A stretch of DNA of 54,664 bases from NCBI GenBank assembly GCA_019309565.1, contig JAFDFZ010000033.1, forward strand, positions 1-54,664, in the 5' to 3' direction. The notes beneath the pieces were generated by a model that worked only from the letters and a program-made list of their open reading frames with translations, had not been told where the DNA came from and did not search any database. This document shows, piece by piece, positions 1-8,723 of this stretch (positions are counted from its first letter, which is position 1; each line of letters begins with the position of its first letter). This stretch comes from Deltaproteobacteria bacterium (GTDB taxonomy: Bacteria > Desulfobacterota > Desulfobacteria > Desulfobacterales > SURF-15). A program made the translations under genes and the position numbers.

Positions 1-364
1 TACTGCGGTCGTCAGACAATAGAGAACTTTTTCAAAGAAGCTAAACACCCTTTTAATGCAGGCAAAATGCCATCTGAGAGGTTCCGCGGCAATGAAGCCT
101 ATTTGCAATTTGTTGTAATAGCCTATAATCTGTTTACTTGGTTTAAAAAAACTTCTCCCCCCGCAATGGAGAATCCATAAAATGGAGACCGTTCGAGAGC
201 TAATCATCGAACATGGTGCAAGTATCAAATTTGTTGAGAAAATATGCACTATTCGAATAAATGATAATTATCCGTTTAAGTCAGAAATAGAGCGGATCCT
301 AAACGATTTAAGAACCCTAATATTATCTAACGAATTTATAAATAACTATATGAATTTAAAATAA
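1..364 (+). pseudogene. 3' remnant of an IS1380-like transposase, frameshifted
   Basis: The window opens inside a reading frame that stops at 178-180. Its tail carries QTIENFFKEA, FRGNEAYLQF and AYNLFTWFK, which I recognise from the C-terminal part of IS1380-type DDE transposases (a Glu of the catalytic triad would lie in the ENFFKE stretch). A second frame, shifted by +1 (182-364, 60 codons), continues with VREL and IRINDNYPF, which resembles the last segment of the same family. A single frameshift or premature stop near 178 would explain the split. The 5' part of the gene lies outside the window, so I cannot say whether the element still has both ends. No terminal inverted repeat was confirmed. 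Confidence 0.65.
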
Positions 365-378
365 ATATATAAAGTACA

Positions 379-401
379 CTTAATGAAACATTTCCGTTAA
401 G
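379..401. terminator. imperfect palindrome between convergent genes
   Basis: A 23-bp imperfect palindrome with CTTAA and TTAAG ends sits between the transposase remnant and the convergent small gene at 397-588, just reaching that gene's stop. It could be a weak bidirectional terminator or an old element end. The stem is AT-rich with mismatches, so support is weak. Confidence 0.25.
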
Positions 402-588
402 AAGTATTTTTCTTGCATATTGCCTCAGCAATTGCAAAATTCACAATTTCATACCAATCGATGTATTTCCCCAATTTATCTTCTACAGATTTAACTTCTT
501 CTCTGTTAAGTTGTCTATTGTATTCACACATAGCAACATATTGAACATCTTGTATATTTATAGAATAAAGTATATCCGTTCTTCTCAT
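397..588 (-). CDS. small hypothetical protein (63 aa)
   Basis: A 63-residue, mostly helical, charged protein that I cannot assign to a family. The start ATG has a good Shine-Dalgarno (GGAGGG about six bases upstream on the minus strand), which argues for a real gene. It begins with MRRTDILYSINIQDVQ and has a Lys/Glu-rich centre followed by a WYEIVNFAIAEAI stretch that could form one amphipathic helix. It lies 85 bp downstream of, and in the same direction as, the EVE-nuclease gene and may be cotranscribed with it. No signal peptide or metal motif is visible. Confidence 0.55.
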   Translation of the reverse strand: MRRTDILYSINIQDVQYVAMCEYNRQLNREEVKSVEDKLGKYIDWYEIVNFAIAEAICKKNTS

Positions 589-673
589 TTTTTACCCTCC
601 ATTAGAATCTGAAGAAGCACGTTCACTTGATTATCCCGAGCATTCGTTCCATTTCCCTATATGTGCGTTTCTT

Positions 674-1489
674 TTACAATAGTTCACCTACTAATTGTAT
701 GTCGATAAACTTCAAATGATTAGCTATTTCATGAAAAGTTCCCGAAAGAAGCTCTTCTAATTTTGTTTTTTGTGATTTGTTTGCGATTAGGAAGATATGA
801 CTGTTCCAAAGATCGTGGGCATGTTTCAATTTTGCTATGGCGTGATAAATATCCCCTCTTACCTGCACCTCAAAAGCATAGGTTGGAACAGACCTTTGAA
901 CTCTCCGCCATACCACATCAAGAAAACCACTCTCTATAGGATATTCCTTATCAACTACGAAGTTCTGAATACGCCCAATTTCTGCTAAATAGTCTTTCAA
1001 ATCATCATGTGTAATATCTGTTTGTATATTGGAATCTCTGATTTCTGATAAATTTAACTTTTGCGTTGATGTTAAAGGCTCCAAACCAAGCGCTTTCCTT
1101 GCCGCCTCCACTTCCTCAATTGGTAAACACTGAAAGACCATTCTCGTTATGTTCTGCAAGTCTTTAGAAGTATATTTCTTTGATTCCCAAAGGCTCGGTG
1201 GAAGGCAATATTCTATATCAAACTCAAAGCGAAGCGGCCATATAACAGAATTGTTTTTAATCTCTTCAGGCCAGAGTGGGTGATTTTGCCTGAACTTTGT
1301 TGCCACATAACCAAAACCTACGATACCGTGTACTGGTTTAGATACATAGAAAAGCAACCCATCTCCCTCTCGTATCATATTCCACAAAGCCTGAAGTTGC
1401 TGAAAAGGCTTTAATCCCCAAATATTATTATTTTGAAAAGCAACATGCCAGTTCTTTTTTGACCCCACGATCAACCAGTATTGAATCAC
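674..1489 (-). CDS. EVE-domain protein with C-terminal PD-(D/E)xK-like nuclease
   Basis: Residues 1-140 match the EVE (PUA/YTH-like) fold: YWLIVGSKKNW at the start, then NNIWGL and GDGLLFYVS, and a Trp/Pro-rich strand near residue 85. EVE domains are known to read modified bases. The C-terminal part has a PD-(D/E)xK-like arrangement (GFLDVVW with D191, then FEVQ with E207 and Q209 in place of the usual Lys, followed by a His-rich helix). A reader plus nuclease architecture is typical of modification-dependent restriction. The start is GTG at 1489 with an AAGGAAGGA ribosome site, since the nearby ATG runs straight into a stop. The IS remnant next to it fits a mobile defence gene. The nuclease assignment is motif-based inference. 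Confidence 0.65.
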   Translation of the reverse strand: MIQYWLIVGSKKNWHVAFQNNNIWGLKPFQQLQALWNMIREGDGLLFYVSKPVHGIVGFGYVATKFRQNHPLWPEEIKNNSVIWPLRFEFDIEYCLPPSLWESKKYTSKDLQNITRMVFQCLPIEEVEAARKALGLEPLTSTQKLNLSEIRDSNIQTDITHDDLKDYLAEIGRIQNFVVDKEYPIESGFLDVVWRRVQRSVPTYAFEVQVRGDIYHAIAKLKHAHDLWNSHIFLIANKSQKTKLEELLSGTFHEIANHLKFIDIQLVGELL

Positions 1490-1546
1490 GATTAATTCAT
1501 CCTTCCTTAAAACTACATCGATAAAATAACTAATTAAATTGAACAG

Positions 1547-3091
1547 TTACTGCCACGGCGCGTTGTGCAGTCGATGAAACCGCTCCTTTAAAGCCGGGTA
1601 CAGTGCTTTGTATTCTTCAAACAAATAAGAGTATAGAGAAAATAGCCGTGGGTTAGGGCTGTGGGTCTGGTAAGGGGAAGCGGATCCCTGCCTGACTGCT
1701 TCTTTATAATCCGCATACACTCCGGCTGCCATCCCCCCGAGCATTGCTGCACCCAGCACGGCGGTTTCTTTGATGTTCATGACGTGAACTTTTTTGTTGG
1801 TAACATCCGCTTTGATCTGATTCCAGATATCGCTTTTTGCTCCTCCGCCAACCGTATGGAATGCATCGATTGAAAATCCTAAATCCTTCTCAACGATATC
1901 CATGTTCTGCCGAATTCCGTAAGCAGTGCCTTCCAGGATGGATCGTATAAAATCCCCCCGGGTGGTGCTCAATGATACTCCCATAAAGGTTCCACGGGCA
2001 TAAGGGTCCCATATGGGGCTTCGTTCACCTGCCAGGTACGGCAAAAAGAGAACACCTCCGGCTCCGGGAGGGGATTTTTTCGCCTCAAGATCCATCAACT
2101 CATATGCACGAACATTTATTTTTTCGCTCATATCCTTTTCATACCGACAAAACTGCTCCCGGAACCATTGATACGCTGCTCCCGGAGCAAGCATCGCCCC
2201 CATAAGAAGCCATCTTTCGGGAATCACATGACAGCGATTCATAAGCCTGATATCGAAGCGGGGCTGATCACTGCATACAGCTAAAACAACAGAAGTGCCT
2301 GAAGTTTCAAAGGCCTGCCCGGTTTCGGTAATCCCCGAACCAAAGGCTGAACATGCGGAATCCGCACCACCGATGGCAACGGGGATCCCCGAAGGCAATC
2401 CCGTTGTTTTTGAGGCAGAAGCGCAAACCTTTCCGATGATAGCCGGCGAAGGCAAGGGCTGCGGAAGTTTATCGTTGCTGAGACCCAGCTCATCTACAAG
2501 ATCCAAACACCAGTTCCGGGTTCCTCCGGTATCGAAAATCCCTGTAAAGGATGCATTGGTCCAGTCCATACCAAAATTTCCCGTCAGCCGGGCGGCCAGA
2601 AATGTGTTGGCATGACCGAATCGGTAAGCTTTTCGATATACCTCCGGTACGTTTTCTTTGATCCACAGCATGCTGGTCACAGAAAAGGTTCCCGGTGCGA
2701 TGCGGTTGCCGACTTTGCGAAAAATCGTTTCCAGACCAAATCTCGCAATCATCTTCTCGCTCTGGGCAACGCTTCGACGATCTAAATAGAGTATCGCCGG
2801 GCAAAGAGGATTTCCTTCCCTATCCAGAGTGACAAGCGACGGGCACATATTGCTGATACCAATACCGGCAATCTTCTTTGAGTCTATCTTTGCCTGGCCC
2901 AAAGCCATACCGAGACCCCTGACAACCGCCTGCCACCAGATCTCCGGATCTGTTTCCACCCAGGAGGGATGAGGCTGCTTAATTTCGTAACCGATCTGGC
3001 CGAGGCCCTTTATGCTGCCTTTGTAATCAATGATGGCAACCTTTGCGCTCTGGGCACCGAGATCAATACCTAGCAGATAATTTGGTTTCAT
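1547..3091 (-). CDS. FGGY-family carbohydrate kinase (xylulokinase-like)
   Basis: A 514-residue, full-length FGGY kinase. The N-terminal nucleotide-fold motif GIDLGAQSAKVAI is present, the catalytic Asp lies in GGADSACSAFG, and the C-terminal half has YLAGERSPIWDP and GGGAKSDIWNQI, as in xylulose and related ketose kinases. It should phosphorylate a sugar, ketose or polyol with ATP in the cytoplasm; the exact substrate cannot be read from sequence. Its ATG overlaps the stop of the upstream aldolase by four bases (ATGA), so the two are translationally coupled. It is the last gene of the dehydrogenase-aldolase-kinase operon, which suggests oxidation, phosphorylation and retro-aldol cleavage of one compound. 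Confidence 0.88.
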   Translation of the reverse strand: MKPNYLLGIDLGAQSAKVAIIDYKGSIKGLGQIGYEIKQPHPSWVETDPEIWWQAVVRGLGMALGQAKIDSKKIAGIGISNMCPSLVTLDREGNPLCPAILYLDRRSVAQSEKMIARFGLETIFRKVGNRIAPGTFSVTSMLWIKENVPEVYRKAYRFGHANTFLAARLTGNFGMDWTNASFTGIFDTGGTRNWCLDLVDELGLSNDKLPQPLPSPAIIGKVCASASKTTGLPSGIPVAIGGADSACSAFGSGITETGQAFETSGTSVVLAVCSDQPRFDIRLMNRCHVIPERWLLMGAMLAPGAAYQWFREQFCRYEKDMSEKINVRAYELMDLEAKKSPPGAGGVLFLPYLAGERSPIWDPYARGTFMGVSLSTTRGDFIRSILEGTAYGIRQNMDIVEKDLGFSIDAFHTVGGGAKSDIWNQIKADVTNKKVHVMNIKETAVLGAAMLGGMAAGVYADYKEAVRQGSASPYQTHSPNPRLFSLYSYLFEEYKALYPALKERFHRLHNAPWQ

Positions 3092-3885
3092 TTCAATATT
3101 TCCAGGGCCTCACTGACGCTTCTGTTTTCATGAATGATGGCCTTTAACGCCCTGATAACGCCCGCAGGATCTCTATGGCCCCATACATTTCGCCCGAAAG
3201 CAACTCCAAGTGCGCCTGCGTCCATGACATTTCTGGTCATCTGAAAAAGCTGCTCGTCGGTTTCCGTCTTCGGCCCGCCTGCGGCCACCACCTTTCCGGG
3301 AGCCACCTCAACGACCCTGGCAAATGTATCGGGGTCTCCCGTATACCAGGTCTTGATAACATCAACCCCGAGCTCTTCTCCTGCGCGCACACAGTATGTC
3401 AGCTTTTCAACCGAATACCTTTCTTCATCCTTGATCAATTCCCCTGCCGGATACATGTGGGCCATAAGAACAAGTCCGTACCTGGCTGCATCTCTTGAGA
3501 GCAACCCTAAGTTTCTCAGCATCTCCGCCTGTTTTTCACTGCCCAAAATAACCCCCATGGATATTGCGTCCGCCCCAAACCGGACCGCTTCATCCGCATA
3601 AGTAACCCATGTGTCGTAGGTGGGATGAAATGGAGAAAAACTGGATGCTTTCAATATCAGTGGTATCTTTCCGGCATGGGGGGGAAAAAACCGATCTGCA
3701 ATGCCCTTGTGCATCAGCAAAGCATCGGGGCCTCCCTGGACGATCGCCTCTAAGGTGTTTTCCATGTTAACCAACCCTGGAAACATTCCTCTTGTAATAG
3801 GGTGATCCACGGTTACGATAAAAAGTTTTTTTGATTTTAAATTCAAGATTCTTGTCAGCCTTACTTTTTTTCCTAAAGATGTCAT
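3088..3885 (-). CDS. class I aldolase, DeoC/LsrF/DhnA-type
   Basis: A 265-residue TIM-barrel aldolase of the DeoC/FbaB/LsrF superfamily, which also includes 2-amino-3,7-dideoxyheptulosonate synthase and LacD/YihT-type sugar-phosphate aldolases. VTVDHP near residue 27 supplies the conserved Asp. The Schiff-base lysine is K178 in VIKTWYTG, and the phosphate loops are VVAAGGPKT and GALGVAFGRNVW. It is expected to cleave a phosphorylated ketose into two small carbonyl fragments. It sits between the Zn-dehydrogenase (16-bp gap) and the FGGY kinase (4-bp overlap). YihT-type aldolases act on sulfosugar phosphates, so with sulfatases and a ComA homologue nearby a sulfo-sugar is possible but unproven. 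Confidence 0.82.
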   Translation of the reverse strand: MTSLGKKVRLTRILNLKSKKLFIVTVDHPITRGMFPGLVNMENTLEAIVQGGPDALLMHKGIADRFFPPHAGKIPLILKASSFSPFHPTYDTWVTYADEAVRFGADAISMGVILGSEKQAEMLRNLGLLSRDAARYGLVLMAHMYPAGELIKDEERYSVEKLTYCVRAGEELGVDVIKTWYTGDPDTFARVVEVAPGKVVAAGGPKTETDEQLFQMTRNVMDAGALGVAFGRNVWGHRDPAGVIRALKAIIHENRSVSEALEILK

Positions 3886-3900
3886 AAAAAGCTCTCCTGC

Positions 3901-4938
3901 TTATGGTGTAACAATCACTTTAAATCCCTTGCCTGCCATAACGGTTTCAAGTGCAGAATCGATCTGTTCCAGAGGGAATCGATGGCTGATTAGTCTTTCC
4001 AGATCGATTCGACCTGAAACAACAAGTTTAAGGGCTTCCCCGAAGTGCCAGCGTGCGGCAGAAGCGGTGCCCGTGACATTGAGTTCATTGTAATGAATCA
4101 GATTCGCCTCGATTGTCGACTCCCCTTTGCCCCCGAACCCTGCGAACAGATTGACGCTGCCCTGCTTTCGGGTGATCTTGAAAACTGCATTAACCAGATC
4201 CGGAACCCCGATGGCCATAACCGTGGCATCGGCCCCAAGCCCCCGGGTTTCATGCATTACCACTTCTTTGAGATCTTCTGCTTCAGGATCGATGCAAATG
4301 TGTGCTCCCATTTCCATGGCAAGGGACCGTCGCTCCTCAATGGGCTCGCTTATGATGATTTTAGTCGCCCCGGCCAATCCTGCAAGCTGCAGGTGCATCA
4401 GCCCGATGGGACCGGCACCGATAATGACCACCGTATCGCCCGGTTTTATTTGAGAACGGCGGTTTCCGTTGTAACAGCAAGCCAGAGGTTCGATCAGGGA
4501 AGACACTTCAAAGGACATGTCTGCCGGTGTCTTAAACACATTGCCCTGGCGGATCGCAGCTTCGGGAATTTTCATAAACTCCTGAAACCCTCCATCGTAT
4601 TCGTACCCAATGGCGGTTCTGTTAAGACAGATGTTGTCCATACCGCGCTGGCAGGCAAAACAGACTCCACAGGGAATAACAGGACAGATACTGACAGTAT
4701 CTCCTTCCTTATATCCCTGAACCAGGCTTCCACAAGACGCCACTACACCGGAAATCTCATGGCCGATCACAGAAGGATACCGGATTCCTGTGGTCTTGGT
4801 GCCTCTGAAGATACGGGTATCCGTGCCACAGATCGCACAGGCTTTTACTTTTACCAGCATCTCATCTGATGCAATCGCAGGGACATCGACTTCTTCCACT
4901 CTCAGATCATTTGGTTTGTGTAAAATTGCCGCTTTCAT
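3901..4938 (-). CDS. zinc-dependent medium-chain dehydrogenase (polyol/threonine DH-like)
   Basis: A 345-residue MDR-family dehydrogenase. Catalytic zinc ligands are C37 (AICGTD) and H60-E61 (GHE). The structural zinc site has four cysteines at 90, 93, 96 and 104. The Rossmann loop IGAGPIGLMHLQLAGLAGA binds NAD(P). It should oxidise a secondary alcohol of a sugar, polyol or amino alcohol to a ketone. It is the first gene of the operon leading to aldolase and kinase. An in-frame TAA precedes the ATG by one codon, which fixes the start, although the only strong purine-rich site (AAGGAGG) is about 50 bases further up. The upstream region holds inverted repeats that could be operators. Confidence 0.88.
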   Translation of the reverse strand: MKAAILHKPNDLRVEEVDVPAIASDEMLVKVKACAICGTDTRIFRGTKTTGIRYPSVIGHEISGVVASCGSLVQGYKEGDTVSICPVIPCGVCFACQRGMDNICLNRTAIGYEYDGGFQEFMKIPEAAIRQGNVFKTPADMSFEVSSLIEPLACCYNGNRRSQIKPGDTVVIIGAGPIGLMHLQLAGLAGATKIIISEPIEERRSLAMEMGAHICIDPEAEDLKEVVMHETRGLGADATVMAIGVPDLVNAVFKITRKQGSVNLFAGFGGKGESTIEANLIHYNELNVTGTASAARWHFGEALKLVVSGRIDLERLISHRFPLEQIDSALETVMAGKGFKVIVTP

Positions 4939-4999
4939 AATTTATGGGACCGCCCGCATCGTATACGAGCAGTTCAGGTGCCTCCTTTCATTTTTTTTG

Positions 5000-5158
5000 A
5001 TGCATCCCGTATTCCAGAAAACGGTATTATAGCTTCATAACTGCCTGAAATCGCTATGTTTGTTTTATGAATTTTTATGGGCTACAATTTTCACGAAAAT
5101 TTAAATACATCGCTGATTCAGTGTGTTACAATTTTCGTTCATGGAATACGGGATGCAT
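5000..5158. repeat. 17-bp perfect inverted repeat flanking a 125-bp spacer
   Basis: ATGCATCCCGTATTCCA at 5000-5016 is exactly repeated, inverted, at 5142-5158. The pair brackets the presumed promoter region of the minus-strand dehydrogenase operon. Two inverted operator copies for a looping regulator, or the ends of a tiny non-autonomous element, would both fit. The bases just inside the arms are only loosely similar, so the symmetry is limited to the 17 bp. Confidence 0.6.
5086..5101. promoter_or_regulatory. operator-like palindrome AATTTTC-N2-GAAAATT
   Basis: A perfect 7-bp inverted repeat with a two-base centre lies midway between the two 17-bp arms, about 150 bp upstream of the dehydrogenase start. 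A related half-site (ACAATTTTCG) recurs at about 5128-5137. Its position suggests a transcription-factor site for the dehydrogenase operon. No regulator gene is adjacent. Confidence 0.35.
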
Positions 5159-5542
5159 ATAACGATATACAGAAAATTGTCAACATTTCCCTCACCTAAA
5201 TTGATCGGTTCCGGACTCGGGGTTGTGGAGGGGTGGGCTTACAGGCCTGAGGGCAGGCCATATGTTCCGGAAACGGAGGCTAAGGACTTTTGGGGCGAAG
5301 CTCCTGTATTAAAAAATAGTTTCACAGCAGGTCTGTTGCGGTGTGACGCTGCATGCCCGAAACACGGCGACCAGACCTTCGGGAAATGCTTCGATGGACT
5401 TAAAAACAATCGGATTTCAACTGCTTTTTTAACCCAAAAGGTCCAGCACACAATATAGATATATTTTAGCAGCGGCTGCATCATAAGCATTCCTGTAACC
5501 GGTGGCGGTATCAAGATGGCCTGCAAGCATAAGTGTCAGGTC
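5159..5542. other. non-coding or degraded stretch
   Basis: I see no convincing gene here. Directly after the premature stop of the truncated glyA (minus strand), the same frame stays open for about 37 codons (LAGHLDTATGYRN, then YLYCVLDLLG) before the next stop. This looks like the C-terminal tail of some lost protein rather than of SHMT. Further down, a CCGAGTCCGGAACCGATCAA stretch (minus strand) resembles a similar segment at about 15750-15780, common-looking intergenic filler. Confidence 0.35.
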
Positions 5543-5965
5543 TTAAGCGGCTCTTTTCCTGAAACCGAAAACAATCGAAGAGGTATCTCCATGGGAAAGA
5601 TGACCCCCGTGGCTTAGGTTCATGGACAGCACAGGTGCTCCTGTTTCAAGCACCGAGAAATATACGGCCAGATTCGCCGATACACCGCTGTGAGATTGCA
5701 CGTTGGCATGTTCTGCGCCAAAGAGTCTCCTCGCTCTATCTACGGCTATTTTTTCAAGTTGGTCAACATGCCGGCAGCCCGCATGGAATCTATTTGCCGG
5801 ATATCCTTCAGCGGCCTTGATACAGAAAAGGGGTCCCTGGGCGTCCATAATGGATCTTGGCGAATAATTTTCCGCCGCAATGAGATCCAGCGTATTCTCA
5901 AGCCGCTTTTCTTCATCCGCCACAACTCGCGCCACTTCAGGATCATCCATATATAAATATTTCAT
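5543..5965 (-). pseudogene. glyA: truncated serine hydroxymethyltransferase (N-terminal third)
   Basis: The first ~125 residues are a clear SHMT N-terminus: LIAAENY, EGYPANRFHAGC, LFGAEHANVQSHSG and GGHLSHG. After GGHLSHG the sequence leaves the family (DTSSIVFGFRKRAA) and stops. About two thirds of the enzyme is missing, including the PLP lysine and the C-terminal domain (full-length proteins are about 415 residues). It cannot be an active SHMT. I use ATG 5965; a TTG at 5971 is the only other nearby start, and neither has a clear ribosome site. It follows the MFS gene by a few bases, so it is probably the decayed last gene of the TRAP/MFS operon. Confidence 0.75.
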
Positions 5966-5974
5966 CGACAAGGC

Positions 5975-7243
5975 TTACAGAAACCGTTTACTTCTTGGTT
6001 TTAGCGTTAAAATAACGAATGAAATACCTAAAAGGATGGCTGCGCTTATCAGCCAGCCAGGTCTGTAGGATCCGGTTTTGTCGAAGATTAGACCGCCAAG
6101 TATCGGCCCTATACTCCCACCGAGCCCGGTGGCAAAAAAAATGAGCAGCCCGTAAGCAGCCCCCAGGATATGTCTTCCAAATCGATCCGAAAGAAGATAT
6201 GGCATCACCGGAGCCAGAGAACCGTAACCGAACCCGTAAATCAAAGCAAACCCGTACAGTACACCCACGGTTCTTGCATGATATAGAACAAACAGCCCTA
6301 TAGACATCAAGAAAAAGCCCAAAGCAGCCGAGTACTTGGCATCGCGGATCCGATCGCTAAGCCATCCGAAAAAAAACTTACCACAGCTTCCGGTTATGCC
6401 TATAACGCCGACGGCGGCTGCAGCCTTAAGCGCATCTATGCCGTTATGAATGGCATATGCGATCTGCAGGTTGAAAGTCATCATTACGGTCATTACTGCA
6501 CATACATTGCAAAAAACCATTATCCAGAATTGCAGGGTTTTTATTACAGGTTTAAGGGAAATTTTTTCCCTCGCTCTAATAACACCACCAGGGGCTTGTG
6601 TTGGACCCTTGTTAGATTTTTCGCCGTCTGGCAGCAAACCCATCTGCTCCGGGCTGGTTTTTCCCATGAATACCTGAGAGATGATGATACCCACAGCCAA
6701 CATTATCATCCCAATAGATAGAAAACCGTTTCTCCAGCCGAAATTTTTAACGATATATCCTGCAAAAGGCGCCATAAGCATGGTACCGACACCGATTCCC
6801 ATGGTTGATATGCCAATGGCAAGCCCCCTGTATCGATGAAACCATTTTCCAACCGCAGCCGTGCTGACCACGGCGCCGCAGCCGGCCGAACCGCAACCAA
6901 CCAGCACCCCGTAAGAAAGATAAAGCCCCGCTGGTGTTTTAACATTGCTGGCAAGCACAAGCCCAAGCGTAGTGATAAAAACGCCGGCTGTCATCACCCA
7001 TTTGGGTGCCATCCGATCAAGAAGCCAACCCGTCCAGACGCTGGTACATGCGTACACTATAAGGTTAATGGAGGCTGCCAGCTGGATGATGGTCATGGGC
7101 CAGTTGTATTCGGCAAACATGGGCTTGACAAACACCCCGAAAGAATACCGAACTCCATAGGTGATGACCATAATAGCAAAGGCGCCAAAAACAACATACC
7201 AACCCCAAAAAATTTTTCTTGCCTTCACCAATATTTTTCCCAT
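5975..7243 (-). CDS. MFS transporter, oxalate/formate antiporter-like (OFA)
   Basis: A 422-residue, 12-helix major facilitator. GWYVVFGAFAIMVITYGVRYSFGVF at the N-terminus, the D..R loop after TM2 (LLDRMAPKW) and WFHRYRGLAIGISTMGIGVG match monocarboxylate/OFA carriers that exchange small organic anions across the inner membrane. A near-perfect Shine-Dalgarno (AGGAGGTGAT) precedes the ATG by nine bases. It lies 76 bp downstream of dctM in the same direction, so it likely belongs to the TRAP operon and may export a product of the imported substrate. The substrate is not predictable. Confidence 0.82.
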   Translation of the reverse strand: MGKILVKARKIFWGWYVVFGAFAIMVITYGVRYSFGVFVKPMFAEYNWPMTIIQLAASINLIVYACTSVWTGWLLDRMAPKWVMTAGVFITTLGLVLASNVKTPAGLYLSYGVLVGCGSAGCGAVVSTAAVGKWFHRYRGLAIGISTMGIGVGTMLMAPFAGYIVKNFGWRNGFLSIGMIMLAVGIIISQVFMGKTSPEQMGLLPDGEKSNKGPTQAPGGVIRAREKISLKPVIKTLQFWIMVFCNVCAVMTVMMTFNLQIAYAIHNGIDALKAAAAVGVIGITGSCGKFFFGWLSDRIRDAKYSAALGFFLMSIGLFVLYHARTVGVLYGFALIYGFGYGSLAPVMPYLLSDRFGRHILGAAYGLLIFFATGLGGSIGPILGGLIFDKTGSYRPGWLISAAILLGISFVILTLKPRSKRFL

Positions 7244-7319
7244 TAAGCGGCCATCACCTCCTGTACTGGAACGAAACCGGGTTTGACAATAAAGATTTTA
7301 TCTATCCGACAGCCGTTCT

Positions 7320-8648
7320 TTACCCCAAAAGCACCTCCGGCAGCCAGGTTGATAACTGGGGGAAGATGATAAGAATGATCAATACGACAATGTCACACAG
7401 ACAAAACGGCCAGATTCCTCTGAAGATATCTTCCAGTGAAATATTCGACTCTCTTGGGATTACCCCTTTCATTGCATAGACGTTAAGTCCCACAGGGGGT
7501 GTAATAGCCCCGATCTCTGTCAACTTGAGCGCAATTACACCGAACCAGATCGGATCGTATCCGAGGGATATAAGCATGGGCATGACAATAGGCAGCGTTA
7601 AAGCGTAAATCCCCACTGGAACCATAATCATTCCGAGAAAAAACATGATAAGCAGGATACCGATCAGGATAAAGATTCTCGGCACATCGAAATTCTGCAA
7701 CATCATGGTAAGTTCGGTGGGAAGTCGGGTGACTGCTAAAACGCGGCTATAAAACAATGCACCGACATTGATTAAAAACAGCATGGCGGTGGTATTGGCC
7801 GAGTCTTTCATGGCAGTGACCACGGTGCTCATACGTCGAAAAGTTCCCAGGGCCCAGCCAAAAACAAGGGTGATCAACGCACCGGCGGCGGCCGCTTCGG
7901 TGGGAGTAAACAGGCCCGAATAGATGCCTCCGAGCACCACCACTGCAATGACGATTACCGGCCACATCTGTGCGGCCTCTGTCCACTTCTGTCCGAAGGT
8001 TTGGGATTTTTTTTCAGAAACGCCGGAGGGGGCCAATTCAGGGTTTTTTTTGACTCTATACATAATCGACAGCGAATAGACCGTTGCGGTAATAAATCCG
8101 GGGATGATACCGGCTGCGAACAATTTGCCGACCGATTGCTGGGTAAACAGTGCATAGATGATCATCATCATGCTGGGAGGGATCATGGAAGCAAAGGTTC
8201 CTGCCGAAGCAATACATCCCACCGAAAAGGTTTTATCGTAGCGAAGCCGATTCATTTCAGGCAATGCCATCTTACCGAAAATCGCTGTGGTTGCAATGGA
8301 TGATCCGGATATGGCACCGAATACCGCACAGCTATAACATGTAGCCACCCCCAGAGAGCCCGGTATTCCCTGGCTCAAGGCGTTGACTCCGTTGTACGCC
8401 CTTCGAGCAAACCCACCCAAAGCGGCAAAAGACCCCATCAGGATAAACAGAGGTATGCAAGCCCATGTGGGTGTTGCTATGGAAAAATAAGATACCTGTC
8501 CTATCAGCGAAAGAGCGCTTTTCGTGCTCAGCAGCATGGAACTTACAACAAGCCCACTCAGAACGAAAGCAAGCCCGATTTGCAAACCCGTTGCCATTAA
8601 AATCAAAAGCAAGGCTATACAGAGCACACCCCCGGTAATAAAATCCAT
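7320..8648 (-). CDS. dctM: TRAP transporter large permease subunit
   Basis: A 442-residue DctM-type integral membrane protein. Family signatures include the N-terminal helix pair, IPLFILMGSFAALGG, FGAISGSSIATTAI, ASAGTFASMIPPS and a C-terminal EIGAITPPVGLNVYA. It forms the Na+-driven transport channel with DctQ, fed by the binding protein. About 12 membrane segments are visible. Gene order dctP-dctQ-dctM is standard, with a 75-bp gap after dctQ. Substrate class (C4-dicarboxylate, keto acid or other organic anion) is not resolved by sequence. Confidence 0.92.
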   Translation of the reverse strand: MDFITGGVLCIALLLILMATGLQIGLAFVLSGLVVSSMLLSTKSALSLIGQVSYFSIATPTWACIPLFILMGSFAALGGFARRAYNGVNALSQGIPGSLGVATCYSCAVFGAISGSSIATTAIFGKMALPEMNRLRYDKTFSVGCIASAGTFASMIPPSMMMIIYALFTQQSVGKLFAAGIIPGFITATVYSLSIMYRVKKNPELAPSGVSEKKSQTFGQKWTEAAQMWPVIVIAVVVLGGIYSGLFTPTEAAAAGALITLVFGWALGTFRRMSTVVTAMKDSANTTAMLFLINVGALFYSRVLAVTRLPTELTMMLQNFDVPRIFILIGILLIMFFLGMIMVPVGIYALTLPIVMPMLISLGYDPIWFGVIALKLTEIGAITPPVGLNVYAMKGVIPRESNISLEDIFRGIWPFCLCDIVVLIILIIFPQLSTWLPEVLLG

Positions 8649-8723
8649 AATTACCTTTTCCCCTGAATCACTGTGTAATCGGTGTTGCGGCTGCTGATTG
8701 CTATCTTTTGAATGGAAATATTG

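Noticed and set aside
4045..4869. 274-codon open frame on the plus strand
   Set aside because: It lies exactly opposite the zinc dehydrogenase gene, has no ribosome site and no recognisable motif.
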